Shown: positions 9,708-18,071, counted from the stretch's first letter. The stretch is 25,731 bases of DNA from Planctomycetota bacterium (GCA_026647295.1 JAPKHB010000010.1:1-25731); one strand, 5' to 3'. Notes: generated from the sequence alone by a model not told the origin. Numbers and translations are program-made.

Positions 9708-10166
9708 CTAGCGCCCCAACGCCCGCCACCCGCGCAGGCAACCGCCCGTGGCGGCGCCCCCCAGCGCGAGCGCAATGGCCGGCGCCTCAAACAGCAGGGC
9801 GAAGGGGAGGAGGTTCGTTCCCGTGGCGACGACCGCCAGCACGATCGATCCGGTGACCCCGATGGCCACCTCCGACAGGCGCGGACGTGCGATCAGCCCC
9901 CCCACCAACGCGAGCGCCCCGCACGCGGCGTAGTACGAAAGCGGGGCCCGCTCGATGGCGTCGCGAAACGCGCTACGAGCCAGGGCCTGGGAGGGATCGT
10001 GCGCCAGCGCGACGGCCAGCACGGACGCCCCCGGGGGGACGCAGGCCCAACAGAGGACGGCCCGCAGGGACCTCCGGACCCGGGCCTTCGCGGGGCGCCG
10101 CGACCCGAACGCGCCCGGCAGGCCCGGGTCCGCCGGCCCGCCGCCGGTCGGACGGCGTCTAGGCAT
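9708..10166 (-). CDS. Small four-helix membrane protein, unknown function
   Basis: Product of 152 aa. A basic N-terminus (residues 1-32) is followed by four hydrophobic segments at about 36-54, 76-95, 99-118 and 121-141. I recognise no family motif. Its ATG (10166) lies inside the end of the SnoaL-like gene, in an 8-nt overlap where ATGCC runs into that gene's TAG, so translation is coupled. The second DinB-fold gene follows after 55 nt. The operon context does not reveal a function. Confidence 0.65.
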   Translation of the reverse strand: MPRRRPTGGGPADPGLPGAFGSRRPAKARVRRSLRAVLCWACVPPGASVLAVALAHDPSQALARSAFRDAIERAPLSYYAACGALALVGGLIARPRLSEVAIGVTGSIVLAVVATGTNLLPFALLFEAPAIALALGGAATGGCLRGWRALGR

Positions 10167-10536
10167 CCATCGACTCGGTCAGGTGCGCCCGCCCGACAAC
10201 CGGAGCCTGCGAGCGCGCCGTTGTCCAGTACTCCGTGCCCCGAACGACCACCCCCTCCCGCACCTCGTAGAAGCCGGCGGCAAAGCACACCTCCGCCGCG
10301 TGGTCCACGCGCACCTCGACGACCTCCCGGTCCGGTCCGGACCACGCGCCGAGGACGGTCAGGTGCCAGTCGCCCGGGTAGTCGCGATTGAGCGCGACGT
10401 AGTTGTGGCGGCCCCGGATGCGCTCCCCCGAGTGCGGCCAGTCGATGACCACGTTCTCGTGGAGCAGGGCGGCAACGCCAGGCCAGTCGCGGGCTTCGAT
10501 GCGCTGCCAGAGTTGGGGCGCGGTCAAGATCGACAT
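10159..10536 (-). CDS. SnoaL-like / NTF2-fold protein
   Basis: Product of 125 aa with the cone-shaped NTF2-like (SnoaL) pattern: an N-terminal helix WQRIEARDWPGVAALLHENVVIDWPHSGERIRG (split here at the typical W-P-x-G-E-x-I-x-G motif, about 33-43), then beta strands VVEVRVDHAAEVCFAAGFYEVREG and VVVRGTEYWTT. The fold binds small ligands or carries out isomerase or hydrolase chemistry, and many members are uncharacterised. The TACGCT box 6 nt upstream of the ATG and the lack of a ribosome binding site indicate a leaderless start. It is the first gene of the minus-strand operon with the membrane protein and the second DinB-fold protein. Confidence 0.8.
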   Translation of the reverse strand: MSILTAPQLWQRIEARDWPGVAALLHENVVIDWPHSGERIRGRHNYVALNRDYPGDWHLTVLGAWSGPDREVVEVRVDHAAEVCFAAGFYEVREGVVVRGTEYWTTARSQAPVVGRAHLTESMDA

Positions 10537-10542
10537 GCCCGA

Positions 10543-10548
10543 AGCGTA
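10543..10548 (-). promoter_or_regulatory. -10 element for the SnoaL-like operon
   Basis: TACGCT on the minus strand ends 6 nt before the ATG at 10536. It is identical to the -10 proposed for nrfHA. The rest of the 350-nt divergent gap (10537-10886) holds the hairpin at 10827 and no other feature that I can support. Confidence 0.42.
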
Positions 10549-10826
10549 CCCCGCACCCCGCGCGAGCCTCCAAACCGGGCGCACGCCGCGCGTTCTGCGC
10601 TCCGTTGCTCGCGCCCGGGTCCCCGACGCCGGCCGGGGCCAGGCCCGGGCCCACCCCCGCCCGGGCGACCCGTCCAGGTCGGGCGGCACGGGCGCCAGGG
10701 CCGGGGGGAGGCTGGAGCCCCAGGCAAGCGCCCTGCCCACGAGCGCCCCGGGCACGCGGCGGCGCCGGGCGCCTCCCGGTCCAGTGGTTTCCTGCGTCCT
10801 TTCCGGCCCTCGATCGTCTTGGACTT

Positions 10827-10858
10827 GGGCGGCGGCCTTGCGCCCCTGGCCGCCGCCC
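10827..10858 (+). promoter_or_regulatory. Strong hairpin before the cysteine-rich peptide gene
   Basis: GGGCGGCGGCC (10827-10837) and GGCCGCCGCCC (10848-10858) form a perfect 11-bp, all G/C stem with a 10-nt loop. It ends 28 nt before the ATG at 10887 and 16 nt before its ribosome binding site. It could be a leader structure controlling translation or termination, or an inverted operator. No T-tract follows. Confidence 0.5.
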
Positions 10859-10886
10859 AGGCAACCCCGGGGCCGGAGAACCGACC

Positions 10887-11111
10887 ATGACCTACTTCCT
10901 TGGAACGGCCGTCCTGCTCGCGGCCGCCCTGGCGCTTGGCGCCGCACCTGCCGACGGGCCGAGCACGCCCGCCGGGCCTCCCCCCGCGGGCGCGCCCGCG
11001 TGCTGCGACCGTTGTGAACCCGGCTGCTGCGACGAGTGCCCCTCGGAGTGCGGGCCCGGCTGCTGCGACGCGTGCCCGGTGGACTGCTGCGCCACCGACG
11101 CCCCGAGGTGA
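10887..11111 (+). CDS. Small exported cysteine-rich peptide
   Basis: Product of 74 aa. Residues 1-20 form a signal peptide (MTYFLG, then an Ala/Leu core ending LGAAPA). A Pro/Gly/Ala linker follows, and then 12 cysteines lie within residues 39-68 as repeats of CCD.C...: Cys39, 40, 43, 47, 48, 51, 55, 59, 60, 63, 67 and 68. The ATG has GGAG 8 nt upstream. The density and CC/CxxC spacing suggest metal binding (metallothionein-like) or a disulfide-rich mini-protein. I know no named family that matches. The ECF sigma gene starts 23 nt after its stop, so the two are probably co-transcribed. The codon use (almost all TGC/GAC/CCC) is like its neighbours. Confidence 0.7.
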   Translation: MTYFLGTAVLLAAALALGAAPADGPSTPAGPPPAGAPACCDRCEPGCCDECPSECGPGCCDACPVDCCATDAPR

Positions 11112-11134
11112 CTCGCGGGGCGGGCCCGTGTTAG

Positions 11135-11725
11135 ATGGACGGCATGCGCAGCGCGGGCCCGCCTCCGCCCAGCCTGGACGCGGCGTGGGACGAATTCTCC
11201 ACGCGGCTTCGCCGCTGGCTCGAGCGGCGCGTCGCGCAACCCGCCGACGCCGAAGACCTGCTCCAGCAGGTGTTCCTGCGCCTGGCCCAGCGCCCGCCCC
11301 CCGCCGCCGGCCCGGCGCAGGTGGGCGCCTGGCTCTGGCGCGTTGCCCGCAACGCCCTGGTGGACCACTACCGGCGTCGGGCGCGGTTCCGCAGCGCCCC
11401 GCTGGACCCCGAGGAGGCCACCGCCGAGGAAGAGGACTCGTTCCTGGCCCTGGCCCGCTGCCTGCGGCCCCTCCTCGCGCAGTTGCCCCCCCGCTACGGC
11501 GACGCGGTGCGCGACGCGGACCTCGAAGGCCGGCCTCAAGCGGAACTCGCGCGCCAGGCTGGCGTCACGGTCTCCGCCATGAAGTCGCGGGTCCAGCGCG
11601 GGCGCCGCATGCTCCAGGACCTGCTGCGCAGGTGCTGCGGCGTCCGCCGCGACGCGCGCACGGGCCGGATCCTGGGCGCCGAAGGTGGCGTGGAGTGCGG
11701 TGCCTGCGACGGCGCCCCCCGCTAA
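11135..11725 (+). CDS. ECF-family RNA polymerase sigma factor with cysteine-containing tail
   Basis: Product of 196 aa (or 193 from ATG 11144; neither start has a ribosome binding site). Region 2 is clear: PADAEDLLQQVFLRLAQR (36-53) and VGAWLWRVARNALVDHYRRR (63-82). Region 4 follows: LAQLPPRYGDAVRDADLEG and QAELARQAGVTVSAMKSRVQRGRRML (about 114-160), the helix-turn-helix that reads the -35. After region 4 comes RRCCGVRRDARTGRI and VECGAC, resembling the C-terminal extension of SigZ-like ECF factors, with Cys167, 168, 188 and 191 as possible redox or metal sensors. No anti-sigma gene is adjacent; the upstream partner is the cysteine-rich exported peptide. It is a candidate, but unproven, regulator of the repeated promoters downstream. 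Confidence 0.86.
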   Translation: MDGMRSAGPPPPSLDAAWDEFSTRLRRWLERRVAQPADAEDLLQQVFLRLAQRPPPAAGPAQVGAWLWRVARNALVDHYRRRARFRSAPLDPEEATAEEEDSFLALARCLRPLLAQLPPRYGDAVRDADLEGRPQAELARQAGVTVSAMKSRVQRGRRMLQDLLRRCCGVRRDARTGRILGAEGGVECGACDGAPR

Positions 11726-11953
11726 AGGCGCTGGAACGCCCCACCTGTCGGCCGATCCCCGGCTTTCCGCCCCCGCGACGCCGGATGGCGCGCCGCGGTC
11801 GGCCGCCCGCAGCCGGCGCCGCCCTGCCGCACCTCGCCGTAGCCCGTGCCGGCCGGTCACCCCCTGCGCGCCCCCCCCTCGCCCCGGTCTGGTTTCACGC
11901 GCCTCGAGTGGCGGGCGCCGCCAGGGCCAACGAACCGGGGCATGGCGCCCACT

Positions 11954-14071
11954 TCACTCGCAGACCACCGTCACGGCCTGTCCGGCGCGGGCGCTCGCCG
12001 AGCCGAGGGCCACCTCGCCGCGCGCATTGCGCATGACCGCCCGCACCTGGACATCCGCATCGGGGAAGGGCCGCAGGGTGAACTCCCATCCGGACGCCAG
12101 CGCCGTGCGGTGAGCCACCATCAACGCCTTACCGCCCTGGAGGGACCCCGAGAGCAGCCTGTGGCCGTGCGCGGCGGTGGCGTCCGCCCAACAGGCGACA
12201 CCATCGAACCCGCGAGGAGCAAGCACGACGACGCGCAAGGGCAGGTCATCCGCAGCCTTCAACCGCACGACGCCAAAGTCAGGGGCGATGCCCCGAACGG
12301 CGGCACAGTTGCCCGCAGCATCGCGGGCGTAGGCCCAGTATCGGTCCGCGGGATCCAGCCCGGACAGATGCAGGCGCAGTGCCGACGTGGAGTAGCGGTC
12401 GAGGCTCTCGTCTGGCAAGGGGATGTCCCACCTTGGGAGGTACGACGGCGCGCCCAGCAAGAATCCACGCGATTCACTTCCCAGTTCGATTTCCAGCCGC
12501 CCGGACCACTCGATGGCACGTTCCAACTCCACGGTCAGCCCCCCCAACACCCCGCTGGCCTGGAGTTGAACGTGCGCCTGCGGAGCGAGGGTCTCTACCC
12601 ACCCCGTTCCCCCCCGCACGGCGAGTGAGTCATCAAGCAGGTTGTCGGGGCAGCACACTTCCCCTCCCCGTTCCCGGGGCAGCCAACCTGGAGGAGCGCC
12701 GTCCGCCAGCGCGCGCAGTCGCACCTCGCCCGGCGGAACGCCGGTCACCTCGAACGCCCCCCCCGGCCCGATGGGCACCGTAGCGCCGCCGGTTCGACCG
12801 TCCCGCCGCCACGTCGCAACCACTCTGCCTCCCCTCCCCCCGGTGCCGCGCACAGTCCCCGAGACCCGCCCCTCCATCGTGCGCGCGAGTCGAACCACAC
12901 CGGCGCCGGACTCCACGGCACAGGACCAGGCCCGCTGGAGATCCGGCCTTTCGGCAGGGGGGCGCACATGAGCCTTCAAGCCACCCGCGTAGGCGCCCGT
13001 GTAGCGGGCTACCCCATTCCGGTCCGTCCACGAGATCGCGCAGGTGGCATGGTCGATCTCCTCGCTTTCGCTGTAGCCCAGAAGGCCCCAGGACATCGCG
13101 TCCACGCGCTCCGGGACATAGTCTACGCGGGCCCCCGGCACGGGCTGACCGGTCGGATCGATGACCGTGAGGGCCTTGGCATCGGAGAGGGTCACGTTCA
13201 CTGACGTCGCATCCGGTCGCACGACCCGCCCGACCGCTCCGCCTGCCGGGCTGGGCGGGTAGATCACCAGGTAGTAGTCTTGCCCCGCCTCGACGTCCTC
13301 AATCTGGAAGTCTCCGGACCCATCGGAGGTTGCCGGCGGCGCCACGGGCAGGCAGCGGTGCAGCGCCCCGGCGTGTTCCGGGGTACGAATCAGGTCGCAG
13401 GGGCGCATCAACTGCGCGCGGGCTCCCACGATGCCCCTGCCGGTGCGCCCGTCCAGGATTCTGCCCGTGACGCGCGCCGCGGCGTCGACGTCCACCTCGA
13501 TGTCCTCGAGGGTGTGCGCGAACGGCCCCCGCACCGCAAGGCCGAGTCCATGCCCCCGCCGTGCCGAGACTCGCAGGTAGTACTCGGTCCGTCCGTCATT
13601 CGAAGGCGAAACCTGCCCAACTCCTTCCGCATCAGTCCACGCCGTCCCTTCAACCGTAGCCGCCCCGTCAGCGCCGAGCGTGACGAGTTCGATCAGCGCG
13701 TCAGGGATTCTCCCGTGCCCATGAGCCCGCACGGACACGGTGACGCGGCCTGGGTAGGGAGCCGGCGCCGCTTCTCGTGGCGGCTCCCACTGCGGGGGAA
13801 GTGCCGGCCATCCGGAACTCGCGCCTCCACCAAGGCGCCTCACCCGGACGGGTCCTCCCCGCGCCGGCGCGCCGACCCAGTTCGCGCCCGAGGCCCCGCC
13901 CGCGCCGACATCCGCCGCCGACCCCGAACCTGCGTCGGGTCGATCGTCCGCCGGCTCCGTGATCGGCGACTCCGGGCCATGCGCGGCATCCCGCCACAGC
14001 AGCGAAGCCGATAGCAACCCCAGAAGGCACACGCCAACCAGCCGAGTCCTGTGGAGGCGGCCCGCGTTCAC
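11954..14071 (-). CDS. Large membrane-anchored carboxypeptidase-regulatory-like protein A
   Basis: Product of 705 aa with an N-terminal signal-anchor (about 10-26) after an Arg-containing start, so the bulk is outside the cytoplasm. Beta-sandwich modules of the carboxypeptidase regulatory-like (CarboxypepD_reg/transthyretin-like) type are recognisable: RVTVSVRAHGHGRIPDALIE, VTGRILDGRTGRGIVGARAQL with SDGSGDFQIEDVEAG, and VSGTVRGTGGRGGRVVATW with GAFEVTGVPPGEVRLRA. Such modules serve as structural or binding domains; there is no catalytic domain. The start is a GTG at 14071 in a GTGA overlap with the leader ORF. It is one of four related large proteins in the island and is preceded by cassette copy R1. 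It converges on the ECF gene across 228 nt in which I see no further gene. Confidence 0.85.
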   Translation of the reverse strand: MNAGRLHRTRLVGVCLLGLLSASLLWRDAAHGPESPITEPADDRPDAGSGSAADVGAGGASGANWVGAPARGGPVRVRRLGGGASSGWPALPPQWEPPREAAPAPYPGRVTVSVRAHGHGRIPDALIELVTLGADGAATVEGTAWTDAEGVGQVSPSNDGRTEYYLRVSARRGHGLGLAVRGPFAHTLEDIEVDVDAAARVTGRILDGRTGRGIVGARAQLMRPCDLIRTPEHAGALHRCLPVAPPATSDGSGDFQIEDVEAGQDYYLVIYPPSPAGGAVGRVVRPDATSVNVTLSDAKALTVIDPTGQPVPGARVDYVPERVDAMSWGLLGYSESEEIDHATCAISWTDRNGVARYTGAYAGGLKAHVRPPAERPDLQRAWSCAVESGAGVVRLARTMEGRVSGTVRGTGGRGGRVVATWRRDGRTGGATVPIGPGGAFEVTGVPPGEVRLRALADGAPPGWLPRERGGEVCCPDNLLDDSLAVRGGTGWVETLAPQAHVQLQASGVLGGLTVELERAIEWSGRLEIELGSESRGFLLGAPSYLPRWDIPLPDESLDRYSTSALRLHLSGLDPADRYWAYARDAAGNCAAVRGIAPDFGVVRLKAADDLPLRVVVLAPRGFDGVACWADATAAHGHRLLSGSLQGGKALMVAHRTALASGWEFTLRPFPDADVQVRAVMRNARGEVALGSASARAGQAVTVVCE

Positions 14072-14130
14072 CTTGGAGCGTACCCCCCACGACGACCGGC
14101 GGCACCGCTCGTTCGAGGCTTTGTCGCCAT
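14068..14130 (-). CDS. Leader peptide ORF of cassette R1
   Basis: A 20-residue ORF (MATKPRTSGAAG, then RRGG near the end) starts at the conserved ATG of the repeat cassette, 10 nt after the proposed -10, and stops with TGA inside GTGA, where GTG is the start of the large protein. This 4-nt overlap is the classic arrangement for translational coupling. There is no ribosome binding site, so leaderless translation is expected. Whether the peptide itself matters is unknown. Confidence 0.42.
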   Translation of the reverse strand: MATKPRTSGAAGRRGGYAPR

Positions 14131-14180
14131 GCCTGCCCAGAGGCTATCCGAGGGCACGCCGGAGCGCCACCCCCCTACCG
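14085..14180 (-). repeat. Promoter-leader cassette, copy R1
   Basis: On the minus strand this holds a run of six G, GTGGCG (14165-14170) as -35, 18 nt, TAGCCT (14141-14146) as -10, 10 nt, then ATGGCGACA (ATG at 14130). The sequence stays similar for about 45 nt into the leader ORF. Copies R1-R6 share this layout. R1 and R4 also share an identical G-rich block, GGTAGGGGGGTGGC, around the -35. Confidence 0.72.
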
Positions 14181-14366
14181 CAGCCGGGGCGCCACCCAGC
14201 ACCTCGGCCCCGGGGTCCCCCGCACCCATCGGACCTACGACCACCGCCTTGTCAGGCTCGCCCAGGACGTCGGCACCTCCTCCAGCGCAAGCCGCCTGGA
14301 AGTGCGCCGCTCCATCGCCTCCGGCTGGGTCAGCCGGAAGCGCCCCCCAGAGCCGCGGCGGGCGCG

Positions 14367-15044
14367 TCAAGTTCGCCGGCGCGACGGGCACAGCGCCACG
14401 CCGCCGGGCCCTCGAGTACGGCGCAGGACCAGCTCGACATCGCCCACCTTTTCCCAGGCCAGCCCGCCACCGGGAAGGATCACGCAGAGGAACTGCGTCT
14501 CGACCCCTTCGAAGTGCACTCCTCCGTCCCGACGGGACCACCTTCCCGCCAGTTCCCACCAGTCGAGCATGACGTACCAGCGCTCTGAATAGTCTGGCGC
14601 GGATCGGATGGCGCCGGCCTCATCCAGGATGAGAGGCCGGTCGGAGACCGGGAACCCGTTGGCGCGAAGCCAAAAGCGGCCATCCGGGTGCAGGACCACG
14701 TGCACGCGGTAGGACGTGATCGGCGCGACCGGCGACAGGAATTCTACTTCACCCACGGGTCCGCGGAGCCCGCGTGGACGCCGCGGCCGGGCAGCGGCGG
14801 CCCGGAGACTGCAACGATCCAGGACGTAGACGCCTGCGATGTCCACCCTCCGAACGCTCGGAGGACTGCAGTCCCCACAGTCTCGCGGCCGCCCGGCACA
14901 GCCGAGTCCGCCCAGGCCATGCGCGCCCACCAGGAGGCAGAGCAGAATCCGCAGTCGCGCCCCCCGTTCCCGCGTCATCTGCGCGCGGGGGGACAGGTGC
15001 TTGCGCCGGTTGCCCGGATCGTCGTAGTCCAGATCTTGCGCCAT
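14367..15044 (-). CDS. Exported beta-barrel-like protein, possible lipoprotein
   Basis: Product of 225 aa from ATG 15044, or 203 aa from ATG 14978, which would put the signal sequence at the N-terminus (MTRERGARLRILLCLLVGAHGLGGLGC). The Cys after GLG could be a lipidation site, though the -3 residue is not ideal. The mature part has a Cys-rich start (CAGRPRDCGDC) and strand motifs IAGVYVLDRC, HVVLHPDGRFWLRANG and LAGRWSRRDGGVHFEG, a G-W/DG pattern like lipocalin-type small beta-barrels. TATGGT lies 12 nt before ATG 15044, which begins ATGGCGC, so it resembles the cassette genes in layout but the flanks are not conserved. The function is unknown. Confidence 0.7.
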   Translation of the reverse strand: MAQDLDYDDPGNRRKHLSPRAQMTRERGARLRILLCLLVGAHGLGGLGCAGRPRDCGDCSPPSVRRVDIAGVYVLDRCSLRAAAARPRRPRGLRGPVGEVEFLSPVAPITSYRVHVVLHPDGRFWLRANGFPVSDRPLILDEAGAIRSAPDYSERWYVMLDWWELAGRWSRRDGGVHFEGVETQFLCVILPGGGLAWEKVGDVELVLRRTRGPGGVALCPSRRRT

Positions 15045-15226
15045 CTGTGCGGGGAGACCATACCCCGGCGCAGGCGGGATTGCACGCGCCGGGGCCCAGC
15101 CTCGCACCGGTCCGAAGAGCCCGTCGCCAACGAACACACCATCTTGCGATCAGCCGAGGCACAAGCCCCCCGCCCGTACGCCCCGCGTCCGACGCCCCAG
15201 GAGTCAGCGCACCCCGGAGGGCCAGG

Positions 15227-15628
15227 CTAGATCACCAGCGCCTTGAGCCTTCGTACCAAGGCCGGCGGAACCCGCTCGGCGAACGTGAGGTCCCTGCCGG
15301 GCACGTCGAACCAACTGAACAGCCACTGATCGCCATCGAAGGCGTGCAGGTGGTCGGCCAACTCGGGCAGGGCGTAGCGCTCGAACGCGCCCTGAAGGAT
15401 GCGGGCCCCTGCGGCGTCGCAGACCACGCCCACGAGCCGGGGGCGTGGCCAGAGGGTTCCCAGACGCACCGCGGGCGGGCCCGTCGCCATCAACCTTGCG
15501 GCGCCCTCCAAGGTGCTGGCCAATTCCGTGGGGACCCCGCGTCCCTCCAGCCAGAGCCTCGGTTGCGCCACGTCAGGGTCCGCCGCCAGCGCCCCGACAA
15601 CCGTTGCGAACAACCCAAGCCTCGTCAT
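15227..15628 (-). CDS. Small exported protein of unknown function
   Basis: Product of 133 aa. A short hydrophobic N-terminus (MTRLGLFATVVGALAADP) looks like a signal peptide with cleavage after ALA. The rest is globular, with no motif that I recognise (LEGAARLMATGPPAVRLG and WLFSWFDVPGRDLTF are its most distinctive parts). The ATG lies 3 nt after the TGA of the leader ORF of cassette R6, so translation is probably coupled. There is no ribosome binding site directly before the ATG apart from leader sequence. Confidence 0.66.
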   Translation of the reverse strand: MTRLGLFATVVGALAADPDVAQPRLWLEGRGVPTELASTLEGAARLMATGPPAVRLGTLWPRPRLVGVVCDAAGARILQGAFERYALPELADHLHAFDGDQWLFSWFDVPGRDLTFAERVPPALVRRLKALVI

Positions 15629-15631
15629 GCT

Positions 15632-15802
15632 TCATCGCCCCGCGCTGGCGCCAGAGCCAACGGGAGATCGCCCCTTTCCCAACCAGGCTTGCGACCTGCC
15701 ACGCGCGCGGCGCCTGACTGTGTGGCTCGTCACTCCGCCGAACTCCGTCGACGTAGGGGGCCGCGCTGCTCCGCCCTCGGATGACCGAATCCTCGCCGCC
15801 AT
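15632..15802 (-). CDS. Leader ORF of cassette R6
   Basis: A 56-residue, Arg-rich ORF begins MAARIRSSEGG at the conserved ATG of cassette R6 and stops 3 nt before the ATG of the exported protein gene. The first residues match those of leader R2 (MATRIR). It has no signal peptide or recognisable domain. Confidence 0.42.
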   Translation of the reverse strand: MAARIRSSEGGAARPPTSTEFGGVTSHTVRRRARGRSQAWLGKGRSPVGSGASAGR

Positions 15803-15850
15803 GGATTCGCCAGAGCCTATCCGGTCGTCTTCCCCGGCGCCAGGCCCTAC
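15760..15850 (-). repeat. Promoter-leader cassette, copy R6
   Basis: Minus strand: CTGGCG (15838-15843), 18 nt, TAGGCT (15814-15819), 11 nt, ATGGCGGCG (ATG at 15802). The GGGTAGGG block upstream of the -35 matches copy R1, while the sequence after the ATG is the most diverged of the six. Confidence 0.65.
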
Positions 15851-16011
15851 CCGCCGTGAGGGACCCGCCGCACAACTCCGCACGGCGCCCGCCTGGACGA
15901 CCCGTTTCGCCCGCGACGGCCCAAGTGTCAGCCTCCCCCCCCGAACGGCCGGGCTCCATGGGACGGTCCGACCGGCCATCGGTTCGAAGCGCTCTCGCGC
16001 GGCGGGCCCAC

Positions 16012-17940
16012 CTACTCCGCTGCGACCACAAGAATCGATTCTCCCGCCTTGACGTCGACGCGCCTTTGCACCCGAGAGCCCCCTCCCGCTTCAGAGTTCC
16101 TCCAGGTGATGTGGAGGTCGTACCGCCCCGCGGACAGCCCTGGGATGAGCGCGATCCCTCCGCAGATCGGCTCCGAATACTCCCAGTCCTCCTGCTCTGA
16201 CCTCACCAGTACCTCTCCCTGCGCACGCTCGCGCACCTGTTCCCCGACGCGCACCTCGACCCGAATCTCGGCGGCCCGTTCGAGCCGGACCACGAGGCGC
16301 ACGCCACCCGAAGTCCCCGAAACCGCGTCGAACTCGCGCTCCCCGTCGACGTAGCCTTCCGCGCTGGCGATCACCTTGCCCGGACCCTGCGGCACAAGGC
16401 CTACGAAGTCGCCGTCCGCCGACTCCCGCGCCAGCCCCGATGAACTACCGAAGTCCGGGAATTCGAACGATCCGGGGATCCCAAGCCCATGCGCCACCCT
16501 GGCTGCGGCGGCGGAAAGGGGCCTGCCCGAGACGCCCTCAAGGACCGCCACACGCAAGGGCACCGGCGGTGGGACCACCAAGTCCAAGGTGGAAGCCCCA
16601 GCCCGGACAAGAATGATCCTCTCCCACCCGAAGGTGCCAACTGATACCAGGTAGGTGCCGGGAGCCATCTCCGGCACTCCAAACTGCCAGGTCTGCGGGG
16701 CGACGCGGTTCGTCAGTAAAACGCAGTACCAGGCATGCGAACCGAGATGCCTGAGGGTCAAACCTCCCGGTTCGTGGCCCCCCCATTCACTCGGAATCCA
16801 CACCCGCCCCGAGACTTCCGCCACGGCCTGCGCGGGAGCAGGACTCCCTACGCGCATCGTACAGGTAGCGCGGGCAGTCGCGCCCTCCCCCACGAGGATC
16901 CCGCGCACCTCGCACCCTTCCGCGTGGAGATCGTCCACCCCCCGCATCCGTACTCCCCAGAGTCCGGGTAGCAGCCCGGCGAGATGGACAGGCGTCCCGC
17001 CATCGGCCTCGAGGGCGTTGATGTCCCAGGCCGGTTCTTCCCCCAGGTACGCCTTGGCCTCCTCTGACCCTGGGCCGATCAGGTGTGCGCTGATCGACCC
17101 CCCCGGCGATGCACCCTCCACGCCCACCACGAGGTCCCCGCCGAGGCGCAGGGCTACGGCCTGTGCCTCCGCCGTCGGCCGCACGGCCACGCGTCTCCAC
17201 GCCCGGCCCGGCCCTCCGATCCACCATGTGGCGCGGGTTGCCGTCCGGGGTAGCCGAATGCGTCCGTCGGCACCCGGTACTTCGATGATCCCATCCTCCA
17301 AAGTACCCGTGGGGCGGCTGATGAACGGCGCGGGGCGCGCGGGGTGGATGCACGAGCGCGCGAGGGGGCGCTCGATGGGAGCAGCGGACTCTTCCCCGAC
17401 CACCTCGAGCGTCGGACACACCGGGAGATGCACGCGCAGGCGGCCCACGCCGGTGGCATCCGGCAGAAGGTCGCCGAAGTCCCACTCATCAGATGGCCAG
17501 CCGTCGATCGCAACCGTAGCGACCGAGTAGCGGTTGGCGGCGGGAACACTCACCAGCATGCGCTCCGGCGTGAACGTGACCGGCACCGGCTCCTCGTGCC
17601 GGCCGTCTGGCACGAGGGAGACTTCGATGGAAGTGAATTGACCCTGACCGATCAACGTGCAGGCCAAAGCCGTGATGATCCGGCCACTCACGCCCTCTGC
17701 CACCGGACCGCCCGGCGCACCCGGCAGGGCCGCCTCGGGTGAAGTCTCAGGACCGGCGAGTCCGACGCCTCGCCGGGTGCCGCGGCGTCGCACGCCCTCG
17801 ATCGGGGTCACGTGGCGATGCGACTCCGGCGTGGCGCTGGACCCGCGTTGTCCGCGAGGTTCGCGCCACTCGACCACGGCGGCTGCCGAGAGCAGCAGGA
17901 GCGCTGCTGCGCCCGCCGCCCAGCGACGGGGGCGCCTCAT
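16012..17940 (-). CDS. Large membrane-anchored carboxypeptidase-regulatory-like protein C
   Basis: Product of 642 aa. It starts MRRPRRW, then a hydrophobic segment at about 7-23, so it is anchored or secreted. Repeating strand-rich modules include VSGRIITALACTL, LEVVGEESAAPIERPLARS, VSGRVWIPSEW with GLTLRHLGS, and PLRVAVLEGVSGRPLSAAAARV with SADGDFVGLVPQGPGKVIASAEGY, which is a carboxypeptidase-regulatory-like unit. No enzyme domain is present. ATG 17940 overlaps the leader stop as ATGA. An in-frame ORF runs up to 18120 but crosses the promoter, so that start is rejected. It is divergent from the plus-strand paralogue at 18540. Confidence 0.85.
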   Translation of the reverse strand: MRRPRRWAAGAAALLLLSAAAVVEWREPRGQRGSSATPESHRHVTPIEGVRRRGTRRGVGLAGPETSPEAALPGAPGGPVAEGVSGRIITALACTLIGQGQFTSIEVSLVPDGRHEEPVPVTFTPERMLVSVPAANRYSVATVAIDGWPSDEWDFGDLLPDATGVGRLRVHLPVCPTLEVVGEESAAPIERPLARSCIHPARPAPFISRPTGTLEDGIIEVPGADGRIRLPRTATRATWWIGGPGRAWRRVAVRPTAEAQAVALRLGGDLVVGVEGASPGGSISAHLIGPGSEEAKAYLGEEPAWDINALEADGGTPVHLAGLLPGLWGVRMRGVDDLHAEGCEVRGILVGEGATARATCTMRVGSPAPAQAVAEVSGRVWIPSEWGGHEPGGLTLRHLGSHAWYCVLLTNRVAPQTWQFGVPEMAPGTYLVSVGTFGWERIILVRAGASTLDLVVPPPVPLRVAVLEGVSGRPLSAAAARVAHGLGIPGSFEFPDFGSSSGLARESADGDFVGLVPQGPGKVIASAEGYVDGEREFDAVSGTSGGVRLVVRLERAAEIRVEVRVGEQVRERAQGEVLVRSEQEDWEYSEPICGGIALIPGLSAGRYDLHITWRNSEAGGGSRVQRRVDVKAGESILVVAAE

Positions 17941-18071
17941 CGCCGACCCCCCGCGGGCGCCGCGCGGCAAAGCGTCGTTCCGCGCGACCACGACGGCGGG
18001 GGACGCCGCACGGTCCCGCGGTGCCCCCCGCCACGACGCGCTGGACCCTTCCTTCGGATTCGCGTTGCCAT
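17937..18071 (-). CDS. Leader ORF of cassette R2
   Basis: A 44-residue, strongly basic ORF (MATRIRRKGPARRGGG at the start) opens at the conserved cassette ATG and ends CGATGA, where ATG is the start of the large protein, a 4-nt overlap. KGPARRG recurs as KGPGRRG in the in-frame leader of cassette R4. Confidence 0.42.
   Translation of the reverse strand: MATRIRRKGPARRGGGHRGTVRRPPPSWSRGTTLCRAAPAGGRR

Noticed and set aside
11726..11953. A small gene or terminator in the gap after the ECF sigma gene.
   Set aside because: Only a weak GGCG/CGCC inverted repeat and shadow frames were seen.
15035..15090. A seventh cassette copy before the lipoprotein-like gene (TATGGT, 12 nt, ATGGCGC).
   Set aside because: The layout is similar, but the -35 block, the flanks and the sequence after the ATG do not match the six copies. 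I treat it as an ordinary promoter of similar type.
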